Positions 27,062-37,396 of a DNA stretch of 64,000 bases are shown in pieces. This DNA is from Deltaproteobacteria bacterium (lineage in GTDB: Bacteria; Desulfobacterota; Desulfuromonadia; Desulfuromonadales; BM103). The translations under genes and the position numbers were made by a program. Each line of letters opens with the position of its first letter. The stretch's first letter is position 1. The notes under the pieces were generated by a model. The model saw nothing but the letters and a program-made list of their open reading frames with translations. It did not search any database and was not told the DNA's origin. The stretch is taken from contig JAGXHL010000017.1 in NCBI GenBank assembly GCA_024636215.1, forward strand, positions 107,042 to 171,041. The letters run 5' to 3'.

Positions 27062-27204
27062 GGTTTTCGTCCGGAAACGGCCCTTTTCCGCAATCTCTGC
27101 GTCAATCTGCGGATTTGATTGTGCGGCGTAAAGCACTACGCCTCCGCTCAAATCCTTGATTTCCTTGACCTTGCGAAAAATTGCTCGTTTCCAGATCGAA
27201 AACT
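27062..27204. repeat. 143-bp element with terminal inverted repeats, copy 1
   Basis: A 143-base unit, 14 bases after the yraN stop, with a second copy at 61340-61482 differing at about 6 positions (roughly 96% identical by eye). Its ends are imperfect inverted repeats: 27062-27079 against 27186-27204 (shared core TTTTCG...GGAAACG, with one gap). The centre holds a hairpin GGCGTA/TACGCC (27125-27130 with 27137-27142) inside GATTTGA/TCAAATC (27112-27118 with 27148-27154). A short frame inside it (from 27119) is shared by both copies but diverges at the element edge, so it is not treated as a gene. I see no target-site duplication. Confidence 0.85.
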
Positions 27205-27209
27205 GCACC

Positions 27210-27237
27210 GTGCCATCCGGAGTTTCCGGATGGGCAC
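27210..27237. other. Stable hairpin downstream of the repeat element
   Basis: Arms GTGCCATCCGGA (27210-27221) and TCCGGATGGGCAC (27225-27237) with one bulged base and a 3-base loop. There is no T run, so it is not a clear intrinsic terminator; it may protect the 3' end of the rnhB-yraN transcript. Confidence 0.55.
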
Positions 27238-27346
27238 TATCCTGGCTTCTCTGCGATGCCTGTTGCGTTTGCTTTTTCCTTTTCCCCCACATACAATATA
27301 AATCCTGTTGATATGCCGGTAGGATAAAAGGCCGAGGAGGTACAAG

Positions 27347-29317
27347 GTGACTATGTTACTGCGGGAGTTGGGGATGATTCGAATTGCGGCGGTTTCCCCG
27401 GCGTTAAGGGTTGCCGACGTCACCTTTAACCTGGCCGCCATAGAAGAGGCGACTCTGCAGGCCGCAGACCAGGGTGTGCAGCTGCTGGTCTTCCCTGAAC
27501 TAGCCATGACCGGTTATTCCTGTGGAGATCTCTTCTATCAGCAGAGCTTGCTGGAAAAAGTACGCGACGGACTCAAAACACTGACCGCCTTAAGTGAGCA
27601 AACCGGTATGATCCTCATCGTCGGGGCGCCGGTCCGTCAATCCGGCCGCCTCTTCAATGCCGCTGTGGTCATGAGTCATGGTCGTATCTGTGGCGTGGTG
27701 CCGAAAACCTACCTGCCCAACACACAGGAATTTTACGAAGAGCGCTGGTTCTCAAGCGCCTTCGATCTGGTCGATGATCAGTTGCCCTGGCTGGATGAGG
27801 CCCCTCCTTTCGGCACCGACCTCCTCTTTGATGTCGACGGCATGTCTGACTGTCTCTTCGGAGTAGAAATCTGCGAGGATGCCTGGGTCGCCAACCCGCC
27901 GAGCGGCGCCATGGCCGCAGCCGGTGCGACGCTGTTGATCAACCTTTCCGCAAGCCCCGAAATCCTCGGCAAGTGTGCTTATCGACGCGCCCTGGTTGAA
28001 GCTCAGTCGGCACGCTGCCTGAGCGCTTATCTTTATGCATCGGCAGGACCAGGCGAATCAAGCACCGATCTGGTCTTTGCCGGTCATTCCCTGATTGCTG
28101 AATATGGACAGATTCTCGCTGAAACCGAGCGCTTTCAATTTGCCACGCAGATGGCGGTTGCCGACATCGACGTCCAGCGCCTGGTCCATGAACGTCTGCG
28201 CAACAACAGCTATGCCGCCAGCATGACAGATCAGGATTTTTTGCTGGTGCCGGTTGAAGTGACCGAACGTCAGGCCGACGATCTGCTGCGACCGATGGTC
28301 AGGACACCTTTTGTCCCCACCGAGATGGCTGAGCGCCGGCAGCGCTGCGAAGAGATTTTCGCCATTCAGACCACTGGCCTGATGAAACGTCTGATGCATA
28401 CCGGCAGCCAGAAGGTTGTACTGGGCATCTCGGGCGGTCTGGATTCGACCTTGGCTCTTCTGGTTGCGGTCAAAGCCTTTGATCGGTTGCAATGGTCGCG
28501 CAAGGATGTTCTCGCAGTAACCATGCCCGGCTTTGGTACCACGGCAAGAACCAAAGGCAATGCCGAAGCCCTTGCTGCAGAGCTTGGTGTCGAGCTGCGC
28601 ATGATCAGTATCGATGCCGCCGTTCATCAGCACTTTGCAGATATAGGGCAGAATCCGGATAATCACGACATTACTTATGAAAATTCGCAGGCCCGTGAAC
28701 GCACCCAGATCCTTATGGACCTGGCCAATCAGGTTGGCGGCCTCGTAATCGGCACAGGAGATTTGTCGGAATTAGCCCTCGGCTGGGCCACTTATAACGG
28801 TGACCACATGTCCATGTACGGAGTCAATGCCTCGGTACCCAAGACCCTGGTTCGCTACCTGATCGAATGGTGTGCGCAAGCCGAGTTCAGCGGCCAGGCT
28901 GCAAAGGTGCTTCGTGATGTCTGTGCCACACCGGTTTCCCCGGAGCTCCTGCCGCCCGATGAGGATGGTGACATCAGCCAAAAAACCGAGGATCATGTCG
29001 GCCCTTACGAGTTGCACGATTTCTTTCTGTTTCAAGTGGTTCGCAACCAGTTTGCGCCGCGCAAAATTCTCGATCTGGCCTGTCGGGCTTTTGCTGGCGA
29101 CTACACGCAGGCAGAAATTCATAAATGGTTGCAACTTTTTTATCGTCGCTTCTTTGCCCAGCAGTTCAAGCGTTCCTGTCTGCCTGACGGGCCGAAGGTC
29201 GGCAGCGTCTCCCTTTCGCCGCGGGGTGACTGGCGTATGCCGAGTGACGCCAGCGCCAACCTCTGGCTGGCGGAACTGGATCAGATAAACGCAACGAATG
29301 CGGGGAAGAATGCCTGA
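27347..29317 (+). CDS. nadE: Glutamine-dependent NAD+ synthetase
   Basis: Last step of NAD synthesis: amidates nicotinic acid adenine dinucleotide using ATP and glutamine. The 656-residue protein fuses an N-terminal nitrilase-type glutaminase to a C-terminal synthetase. The glutaminase triad is intact: Glu51 in [10 protein letters not shown], Lys120 in PKTYLP, Cys176 in EICEDAW. The synthetase P loop GISGGLDST lies at 360-368. Overall length matches the two-domain bacterial form. GTG 27347 follows GAGGAGG with ideal spacing; ATG 27353 would lose two residues. Its end overlaps rsmI. Confidence 0.96.
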   Translation: MTMLLRELGMIRIAAVSPALRVADVTFNLAAIEEATLQAADQGVQLLVFPELAMTGYSCGDLFYQQSLLEKVRDGLKTLTALSEQTGMILIVGAPVRQSGRLFNAAVVMSHGRICGVVPKTYLPNTQEFYEERWFSSAFDLVDDQLPWLDEAPPFGTDLLFDVDGMSDCLFGVEICEDAWVANPPSGAMAAAGATLLINLSASPEILGKCAYRRALVEAQSARCLSAYLYASAGPGESSTDLVFAGHSLIAEYGQILAETERFQFATQMAVADIDVQRLVHERLRNNSYAASMTDQDFLLVPVEVTERQADDLLRPMVRTPFVPTEMAERRQRCEEIFAIQTTGLMKRLMHTGSQKVVLGISGGLDSTLALLVAVKAFDRLQWSRKDVLAVTMPGFGTTARTKGNAEALAAELGVELRMISIDAAVHQHFADIGQNPDNHDITYENSQARERTQILMDLANQVGGLVIGTGDLSELALGWATYNGDHMSMYGVNASVPKTLVRYLIEWCAQAEFSGQAAKVLRDVCATPVSPELLPPDEDGDISQKTEDHVGPYELHDFFLFQVVRNQFAPRKILDLACRAFAGDYTQAEIHKWLQLFYRRFFAQQFKRSCLPDGPKVGSVSLSPRGDWRMPSDASANLWLAELDQINATNAGKNA

Positions 29318-30182
29318 TCGCATGACAGATGAGCAGGGCGAGACGAAAACAGGGACTCTCTACATTGTTGCCACGCCGATTGGCAATCTTGAGGACATGA
29401 CCTATCGGGCTGTGAGAATCCTCAGTGAGGTGGACCTGGTCGCAGCAGAAGATACACGGCACAGCCGCAAGCTCTTCACTCATTTTGATATTCGTACGCC
29501 CTTGGTTTCTTACCACGATCACAACGAGCGGCAGCGACAGGAGATGTTGGTGGAGGCGTTGCGGAGCGGGAAAAATCTTGCCCTGATCAGCGATGCGGGA
29601 ACGCCCTGTATCGCGGATCCCGGTTACCGTTTGATCGCTTCATGTTACGAAGCAATGATCCGGGTTGTACCCGTGCCAGGCCCGTCGGCAACGATTACCG
29701 CCCTGAGTGCCGCCGGAGTGAGCACGGATCGCTTCGTCTTTGAAGGCTATCTGCCGCAAAAAACCAAGGCCCGTAAAGATCTGTTCCGGCAGTTGAACGG
29801 CGAGCAGCGGACCCTGGTGTTTTATGACGCACCGCATCGCTTGTCTGCCACTCTGGCCGATATGGTCGAAATCTTTGGTCCTGAGCGTCCAATCGTGGTC
29901 GCAAGAGAGTTGACGAAATTGCACGAAGAGTTTTTCCGGGGTTCCGTCTCTGCTGCCGTGGCAAGATTTGAACGTGAGCCGGCACGTGGCGAGCTGGTCC
30001 TGATTCTACCGCCAAGCACGCAGGGACCGCAGATGAAGCCAAGGGATGCCTTACGACAATTGCTCAACGAAGGTGATTTGTCGAGACGTGATGCTGTCAA
30101 ATTGATTGCCAGAGAATATGGCCTGCCAAGCAGCGATGTGTATCGAGAGAGCCTCAGCCTGGCCGAGGAAGAAGATCTATGA
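29310..30182 (+). CDS. rsmI: 16S rRNA 2'-O-ribose C1402 methyltransferase
   Basis: 290-residue AdoMet-dependent methyltransferase of the tetrapyrrole-methylase fold acting on C1402 of 16S rRNA. Typical sequence: [18 protein letters not shown] near residue 17, [11 protein letters not shown] near 45, [13 protein letters not shown] near 90 and VVPVPGPSA near 119. Possible starts are 29298, 29310 and 29322; 29310 overlaps the nadE stop by 8 bases and has a GGGGAAG nearby. The stop overlaps the response regulator gene (ATGA). Confidence 0.94.
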   Translation: MPDRMTDEQGETKTGTLYIVATPIGNLEDMTYRAVRILSEVDLVAAEDTRHSRKLFTHFDIRTPLVSYHDHNERQRQEMLVEALRSGKNLALISDAGTPCIADPGYRLIASCYEAMIRVVPVPGPSATITALSAAGVSTDRFVFEGYLPQKTKARKDLFRQLNGEQRTLVFYDAPHRLSATLADMVEIFGPERPIVVARELTKLHEEFFRGSVSAAVARFEREPARGELVLILPPSTQGPQMKPRDALRQLLNEGDLSRRDAVKLIAREYGLPSSDVYRESLSLAEEEDL

Positions 30183-30565
30183 TGGACGCGCAGAAAAAAA
30201 TCTTGCTGGTTGATGATCACCAGACCGTTTTTCGCCTTCTGGAAGCCATTGTCCGCATCAAAGGCTACAAACTGATTTATGCGGAGAGTGGACAGCAGGG
30301 GATTGTTATGGCTCGTCGGGAACTGCCTGATCTGATTTTGCTTGATGTCATGATGCCAGATATTGATGGATTCAAAGTCTGTCAGTATCTCAAGGAAAAT
30401 CCTGAGACTAAAGACATCCCGGTTATGTTCCTGACTGCAAGGGGCGCTGAAGATGACCTGGCTCTGGGGCGTAAAGCCGGTGCCGATGGCTTTATGACCA
30501 AGCCCTTCCAAACGATAGAGGTTCTTAAACAGATAGAACGGCTTCTGACTTCCCGGACCGACTGA
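30179..30565 (+). CDS. Single-domain response regulator
   Basis: 128 residues forming only a receiver (CheY-like) domain. The acidic pocket is present as DDH near residue 13, the phosphorylated Asp is in ILLDVMMPDIDG (about 57), and the switch Thr and Lys are in FLTARG and TKPF. There is no output domain, so it likely signals through a partner protein or a phosphorelay. It is translationally coupled to rsmI, but a functional link is not evident. No histidine kinase is nearby. A hairpin TCTGTGC/GCACAGA (30573-30590) directly follows the stop. Confidence 0.93.
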   Translation: MMDAQKKILLVDDHQTVFRLLEAIVRIKGYKLIYAESGQQGIVMARRELPDLILLDVMMPDIDGFKVCQYLKENPETKDIPVMFLTARGAEDDLALGRKAGADGFMTKPFQTIEVLKQIERLLTSRTD

Positions 30566-30629
30566 GCCAGATTCTGTGCAAAAGCACAGACAGGCTTTGT
30601 GATGTTGTGATGGTAAATTTACGAGACCA

Positions 30630-30814
30630 CACGTTTATTTCTCTAGGTGCCTGTTGTATCTTCAGACCATCAAAGGGTCGCTGTGGCAGTGGCCCTGAGA
30701 TAGGCCGAAGATTTTCTGTGGCAGGAGAATCCAAGGCAAGCTTGTTTAAAACCTCCTGAAAAAGAACAATTTGCCCCACAGCTCCCTACCTCCTGAGCTG
30801 CGGGGCTTTTTTTT
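30630..30814 (+). ncRNA. Candidate small RNA ending in an anti-SD-loop terminator
   Basis: No reading frame fits this stretch, yet it is structured: TTCTC...TGCC near 30641-30655 can pair with GGCAGGAGAA (30720-30729), enclosing smaller GACC/GGTC and GGCC/GGCC helices. It ends in a strong terminator at 30773-30814. ACCTCCT, the complement of the Shine-Dalgarno sequence, occurs at 30751-30757 and again in the terminator loop (30788-30794). No convincing promoter was found, so it could also be a 3' end of the upstream operon. Confidence 0.35.
30773..30814 (+). terminator. Terminator with ACCTCCT in its loop
   Basis: GCCCC-A-CAGCTC (30773-30784) pairs with GAGCTG-C-GGGGC (30795-30806), with a 10-base loop CCTACCTCCT and eight T's after. 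Termination is convincing; the loop content is unusual. Confidence 0.9.
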
Positions 30815-30838
30815 GCTGGATATGAACTAAATATGAAC

Positions 30839-30966
30839 TTGACTTAATCCATTTGCTGTAGTAAGTTCCTCCCCATAAAGTATATGACACTCTGCTGTAA
30901 CCCCTCCAAACGGGTTGCACAGAGATTTAGCCCCGGCCTTCCCCTCCAGGAACCGGGGCATTTTTT
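30839..30966 (+). ncRNA. Second candidate small RNA with C-rich hairpin loops
   Basis: A weak promoter (TTGACT 30839-30844, 17 bases, TAAGTT 30862-30867) precedes about 90 bases without a reading frame. TTCCTCCCC lies at 30866-30874, a hairpin AACCC/GGGTT (30899-30916) shows CTCCAAAC in its loop, and the terminator (30930-30966) shows TCCCCTCC in its loop. Repeated CCUCC-type loops resemble the architecture of alphaproteobacterial CcsR/'cuckoo' RNAs, which is analogy only. Confidence 0.35.
30930..30966 (+). terminator. Terminator with CCCCTCC in its loop
   Basis: GCCCCGG (30930-30936) and CCGGGGC (30953-30959) enclose a small CCT/AGG stem; six T's follow one base later. Confidence 0.88.
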
Positions 30967-31070
30967 ATGTCTCGAGCCAAAGCGCTTAAACTGCCGTGCG
31001 CAGGAAACAATTGCAGGCTGTCGTTTTTTATCAGGCTATGAGGCCTCTGGAGTTTAATTTCGGGACTGGA

Positions 31071-31340
31071 TCAATTGGTTGCGTTCATCTTGAGGATTAA
31101 AGCGACTAGACCGATAATTCCGATTGCAGCAAAAACCAGTGTCAACTTGGGAAAACCCATGACGCTACTCACAGTTGCCGCAACCAGGCCAGTCACAAAA
31201 ACCAGACCTAAATAGTAAAGGCGCTGGTTTCGGACCTGGTTTCTTTTCTCGCCTTCAACAAGGGGTTCGTTACAGACTGGGCAGTTGGACAGTCGATCCA
31301 GGGTATTCTCACCACACTTCGGACATATAACCTGTGACAT
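31071..31340 (-). CDS. Zinc-ribbon membrane protein of unknown function
   Basis: An 89-residue protein. The N terminus has two CxxC pairs (CPKC at about residues 6-9 and CPVC at about 20-23) forming a zinc ribbon, followed by a basic linker and two hydrophobic helices (about 43-60 and 65-83). So it is probably an inner-membrane protein with a small cytosolic zinc finger. ATG at 31340 follows GGAGG at good spacing; a GTG two codons upstream is less likely. I do not recognise a specific family. It lies near acyP and ligA on the same strand, but a 140-base gap and A/T-rich sequence suggest a separate unit. Confidence 0.8.
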   Translation of the reverse strand: MSQVICPKCGENTLDRLSNCPVCNEPLVEGEKRNQVRNQRLYYLGLVFVTGLVAATVSSVMGFPKLTLVFAAIGIIGLVALILKMNATN

Positions 31341-31480
31341 AGACACCTCCCATTAAATAGATTGTATACCTATCTCTATAACATAAAAACATTTAAAAAC
31401 AACTCAAAAAACTATAATTATCAATAGGTTGTGTGTTTAATCCTGTTGTAAGCAAAAGCGCGGAAGCCTAAAAAATCAAC

Positions 31481-33836
<2,356 letters not shown>

Positions 33837-33873
33837 TCAGATTTTATCCTGATGAGGGAGAAATGGGCAACAA

Positions 33874-33903
33874 GAGCAAATTACCCGGGAGCAAATTACC
33901 CGG
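33874..33903. repeat. 15-bp direct repeat, two units
   Basis: GAGCAAATTACCCGG occurs twice in tandem (33874-33888, 33889-33903) in the divergent ligA/CorC intergenic region. The second unit also forms a GGAGCA/TGCTCC hairpin (33888-33893 with 33908-33913). Bases 33771-34080 contain no supported gene. Confidence 0.7.
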
Positions 33904-34080
33904 GATATGCTCCGCTCAGGTCGAGCTTGTAAAGTCATTGCCAATTGTCCTGACGGTGTTTGCATTCCTCAGGCTACGGATATCTGTAATAAATGCCGTT
34001 ACTTTGATTGTGTTTCTCCCTGTGGTCAGTTAATATCCCTTTAAAATGTATCCTCAGGAAACGACAGGTGTTTTAATCCG

Positions 34081-35346
34081 ATGACCACAGATCAATGGCT
34101 GCATGTCCTGGGACTCTTTGTCCTGTTCTTCTTTTCTGCCTTTTTTTCAGGGTCCGAGACGGCGCTGATGTCGATGGACCGCTTGCGGGTCAGATATCTG
34201 GCGGATAAGGAACAGCCGGGCGCGAAAGCTCTGCAAACGCTGCTTGCCAAGCCGGATGACCTGCTGAGTGCTATTCTGGTTGGCAACAACCTGGTTAACA
34301 TCATGCTCTCGGTGTTCGCGGCGGCTCTTTTTATTGATCTGTTTGGTGAGAGCGGTGAGTTGATGACGATTGTGGTCCTGACTCCGCTGCTGTTGATTTT
34401 CTCCGAAGTCTGTCCCAAGACTTATGCCGCAACCTACCCGGAAAAGCTCTCTTTTCGTGTCTTGCGCCCGATTCGGTTCTTTATGTGGCTGTTGCGACCT
34501 GTGACGGCTGTGGTCAGTGGTGTCTCCGGCTTGCTGACCCACTTCCTGAGAGGGGAAAGGCAAGTGCACTCGATCTCCGAAGATGAAATTCGATCGATTA
34601 TCGAATTTGGTGAAAATGCCGGAGTGGTTGGCAAAGATAAGCGCCGCATGATCCATGGCATTTTCGACCTTTCGGAAATTCGTGTCCGCGATGTCATGGT
34701 TCCTCGCACGGAGGTCGTCGGTATCTCTGTCGAGGCGGATTTCAAGGATGTTGTACAGTTGACCGCACAGGCGCGACATTCGCGATTCCCGGTTTATGAC
34801 GGTGATCTTGACAAGGTTGTCGGAGTCATTCATTCGAAGGACGTCTTGAACTATCTCGATAAACCGGAGCTGTTCTCGCTGCGGGAGCTGGCTCGTCCAC
34901 CATTTTTTGTCCCTGAGGCCAAACCGATTGAAGCGTTGATGCAGGCCTTTCGTCGCAAGCATCTGCACCTCGCCGTGGTCGTTGATGAGTATGGCGGGGT
35001 CGAGGGAATCTGCACCCTCGAAGACATCGTTGAAGAAATTGTCGGTGAGATCCAGGATGAGTATGATGAGGAGGATATGCTCGTCAAGCCTCTCGGAACA
35101 AACCGTTATCTGGTTGATGGCAGTGCTGCGATTCGTTATATAAACAGACGCTTCGGGTTGACGCTCTCGGAAGAGCATGTCAACACCCTGGCGGGCTTCC
35201 TGATTAATTTTCTGGGCAGTATTCCCGAGGTTGGTGTGCGCTGCGAGGTGGACGGCGTTCTGTTTACTGTTCTCGAGGTGGAGGACAGGCGGATTGAAAA
35301 AATAGAGCTGCAGCTTGCTGCTCATAATGCTCAGGTGGGTTTATAA
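34081..35346 (+). CDS. CorC/HlyC-type CNNM-CBS domain membrane protein
   Basis: 421 residues: an N-terminal CNNM transmembrane domain (about 1-190, with FFSAFFSGSETALMSMDRLRV, the family opening), a CBS pair (about 205-330, with VRDVMVPRTEV and LAVVVDEYGGVEGICTLEDIVEEIVGEI) and a C-terminal CorC_HlyC domain (about 340-415, beginning RYLVDGSAAI). Members are implicated in Mg2+/Co2+ efflux or homeostasis; older names call them hemolysins. Conserved acidic VPRTEV and GGVEG loops are intact. It appears monocistronic. Confidence 0.92.
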   Translation: MTTDQWLHVLGLFVLFFFSAFFSGSETALMSMDRLRVRYLADKEQPGAKALQTLLAKPDDLLSAILVGNNLVNIMLSVFAAALFIDLFGESGELMTIVVLTPLLLIFSEVCPKTYAATYPEKLSFRVLRPIRFFMWLLRPVTAVVSGVSGLLTHFLRGERQVHSISEDEIRSIIEFGENAGVVGKDKRRMIHGIFDLSEIRVRDVMVPRTEVVGISVEADFKDVVQLTAQARHSRFPVYDGDLDKVVGVIHSKDVLNYLDKPELFSLRELARPPFFVPEAKPIEALMQAFRRKHLHLAVVVDEYGGVEGICTLEDIVEEIVGEIQDEYDEEDMLVKPLGTNRYLVDGSAAIRYINRRFGLTLSEEHVNTLAGFLINFLGSIPEVGVRCEVDGVLFTVLEVEDRRIEKIELQLAAHNAQVGL

Positions 35347-35583
35347 ACCGTTAAATCTGTCAGCTTGCCAGTTTTGCCGTGGAGAGAAGGGGCTGTGTCG
35401 CCTCGCTTCAAATTTGTGGTTAATGCGTTTCCTTAAGCTTTTTGGCTATCTCATTGAAAAATATAACGTTGTATGTGAAGATGTGTTTGGCTACTTGTAG
35501 AAACCCCTCGAAATGATCTGCGCATAAGCTATTTCCTGACCTTTGCAAAACCTCCTAACCCCTTAAAAAAATGAAATAAATTC
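35347..35583. other. Intergenic region upstream of the dcw promoter
   Basis: No gene is supported. The stretch is A/T-rich near the right end; ACCTCCT occurs around 35550. I see no clear terminator for the CorC-type gene. Confidence 0.4.
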
Positions 35584-35612
35584 TTGACAGGACCCCGTCT
35601 GGCGACTATATT
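35584..35612 (+). promoter_or_regulatory. Promoter of the dcw cluster (Pmra)
   Basis: TTGACA (35584-35589), 17-base spacer, TATATT (35607-35612), 47 bases before mraZ. A near-ideal sigma70 promoter. Downstream, GGCCAAA occurs twice ten bases apart (35644-35650 and 35654-35660), just over the mraZ start; MraZ is known to bind short direct repeats in its own leader, but these are not the usual TGGGN boxes. Confidence 0.75.
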
Positions 35613-35659
35613 TTCCCAGAAGGTGGCAAATAGTGTAATTTTAGGCCAAAGAGGGCCAA

Positions 35660-36115
35660 ATGAGATTTCAGGGTGTCTATTACAACTCAATCGATGCTAA
35701 AGGGCGGGCCAGCATCCCGGCCAAGTTCCGTGAGCAGCTGAAAGAGCTCAGTCAGGAAGAGGTTCTGGTTGTCACTCAGGACCGCTGTGGCATCGTTGCC
35801 TATCCTCTCTCCGAATGGGAGAGTTTTCTCGAAAAGTTCGCACAACTTCCCAACGACCAGTTTCGCGAAGATCTCTTTTTTACGACCGTCACCCCGGCAA
35901 CTCACTGCACCTTCGATAAGCAGGGTCGAATCCAGCTGCCGCAATCCTTGCGTGAGTACTGTCAGCTAGATACGGATGGCGTACGTGATGTTGTCATCGT
36001 CGGCGGTGCACAAAAAATCCAGATCTGGAACAAGACCCGATATATCGAAATGCTCTCCGAGGCTGAGCGTCGTCTGGCTGAGGATCGTCAGAAGCGTTTC
36101 GATCTGGGACTTTAG
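35660..36115 (+). CDS. mraZ: Transcriptional regulator MraZ
   Basis: 151-residue protein with two AbrB-like SpoVT half-domains: [23 protein letters not shown] (about 3-25) and [18 protein letters not shown] (about 84-101). MraZ binds its own promoter region and lowers expression of the division and cell wall genes that follow. It heads the dcw cluster directly after a strong promoter. ATG follows a GAGGG site. Confidence 0.95.
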   Translation: MRFQGVYYNSIDAKGRASIPAKFREQLKELSQEEVLVVTQDRCGIVAYPLSEWESFLEKFAQLPNDQFREDLFFTTVTPATHCTFDKQGRIQLPQSLREYCQLDTDGVRDVVIVGGAQKIQIWNKTRYIEMLSEAERRLAEDRQKRFDLGL

Positions 36116-36117
36116 TT

Positions 36118-37077
36118 ATGCCTTCGGGCGGGTTCAAGCATGTGTCGGTGATGGCCGGGGAGGTGTTGCAATATCTCGCGCCACATAGCGGCGGAGTCTA
36201 TCTGGACGGCACTCTTGGCGGCGCCGGTCATGCACGGTTAATTCTTGAAGCGAGCGCTCCCGATGGGGTTTTAATTGGTCTGGATCGTGACTCGGCAGCT
36301 CTTGCTGCAGCGCAAACTAACTTAGCTCCTTTTGGTGATCGTGTGGTTTTGCGACAGGGGAATTTCTCGGATATGGGTGTGTATCTCGACCAGCTGGAAA
36401 TAGATACTGTCGATGGCATCCTTCTGGACCTGGGTGTTTCATCTCACCAGCTCGATAGTCCTGAGCGCGGGTTTTCATTCCGTGAGGACGGGCCGCTTGA
36501 TATGCGTATGAATCCGACGGAGGGAGTTTCTGCAGCAAAGGTGGTGGCAGAAGCTGAGGTTGATGAACTGAAGCGAATCTTTCGTGAATATGGTGAAGAG
36601 CGCTGGGCCGCAAAGATTGCCAGGGCCATCGTCAACGATCGTGAAAAAAGTCCCTTTGTGACCACGCTGCAGTTGGCTGACCTGATCAGCCGGGTCGTGC
36701 CAGCAGGTAAGGGGCCACAGCGGATTCATCCGGCGACAAGGGTTTTTCAGGCCCTGCGTATTCACGTAAATGGTGAGCTGGATAGCTTGCGGACCGCTCT
36801 GGATACCGCGTGGCTGCGTTTAAAAGTTGGCGGCCGGTTGGTTGTCATCAGCTTCCACTCTCTGGAAGATCGAATTGTCAAGCAAGCTTTTCGCGTACTG
36901 GCCACCGGTTGTGTCTGCCCGCCGCGTCTCGCTGTTTGTGCTTGTGGGAAACAACCTGCTGTTTGCGTACTGACTCGCAAGGCGGTACGCGCCTCGGAAT
37001 CAGAGACAGAAAACAACCCGCGAGCGCGCAGCGCAGTTTTGCGGGCGATGGAAAAGCTCCCGGCGAAAGGGGAATGA
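36118..37077 (+). CDS. rsmH: 16S rRNA m4C1402 methyltransferase RsmH
   Basis: 319-residue AdoMet-dependent methyltransferase (MraW). Conserved: [13 protein letters not shown] at the start, [12 protein letters not shown] (AdoMet motif, about 30-41), [14 protein letters not shown] (about 100-113), and [14 protein letters not shown] near 246. RsmI, which methylates the ribose of the same nucleotide C1402, is also encoded in this window. Two bases separate it from mraZ. Confidence 0.96.
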   Translation: MPSGGFKHVSVMAGEVLQYLAPHSGGVYLDGTLGGAGHARLILEASAPDGVLIGLDRDSAALAAAQTNLAPFGDRVVLRQGNFSDMGVYLDQLEIDTVDGILLDLGVSSHQLDSPERGFSFREDGPLDMRMNPTEGVSAAKVVAEAEVDELKRIFREYGEERWAAKIARAIVNDREKSPFVTTLQLADLISRVVPAGKGPQRIHPATRVFQALRIHVNGELDSLRTALDTAWLRLKVGGRLVVISFHSLEDRIVKQAFRVLATGCVCPPRLAVCACGKQPAVCVLTRKAVRASESETENNPRARSAVLRAMEKLPAKGE

Positions 37078-37078
37078 C

Positions 37079-37396
37079 ATGTCTGATGCAATTGCAAAAG
37101 CTTTACCGAAGATTAATGGTTTTACTTTACGACGCCCGAACCTGGTTCCTGTGCTGGTCTTCATTTCACTTTTACTGCTGGTGTCGTTGTTTTTCGTCTG
37201 GTCGCGGGTTCAGGTGACCAGCCTGGAATATGAGATGTCACAGTTGGAAACGACTCTGCGTGGCCTGCGCCAGGAGGCGACCAACCTCTCACTGGAAGCC
37301 GCCAGCCTCAGAGATCCCGCCAGGATCGAGCGGGTGGCTAGAACAGAACTGAATCTGCGCCTGCCTTCTTCCGAGCAGGTGATAACGGTGGATTGA
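37079..37396 (+). CDS. ftsL: Cell division protein FtsL
   Basis: 105-residue bitopic protein: short cytosolic tail, one hydrophobic helix (about 24-43) and a periplasmic coiled coil (about 45-80), ending in the R-x-E-R-x-A-x-x-x-L-x-L region typical of FtsL. With FtsB and FtsQ it recruits and activates FtsWI at the septum. The call depends on topology and position between rsmH and ftsI, since FtsL diverges quickly. Stop and next ATG share one base (TGATG). Confidence 0.88.
   Translation: MSDAIAKALPKINGFTLRRPNLVPVLVFISLLLLVSLFFVWSRVQVTSLEYEMSQLETTLRGLRQEATNLSLEAASLRDPARIERVARTELNLRLPSSEQVITVD

Noticed and set aside
27119..27301. Short plus-strand reading frame inside the 143-bp element, shared with 61397-61657
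   Set aside because: The shared peptide exists only because the DNA element is duplicated; beyond the element edges the two frames differ completely, there is no ribosome-binding site, and the DNA is dominated by hairpins.
30630..30814. 6S RNA gene
   Set aside because: ATTTCTCT and CCCTGAG resemble parts of E. coli 6S RNA, but the closing stem is short, the enclosed length (about 90 bases) is too small and a terminator with an anti-SD loop follows.
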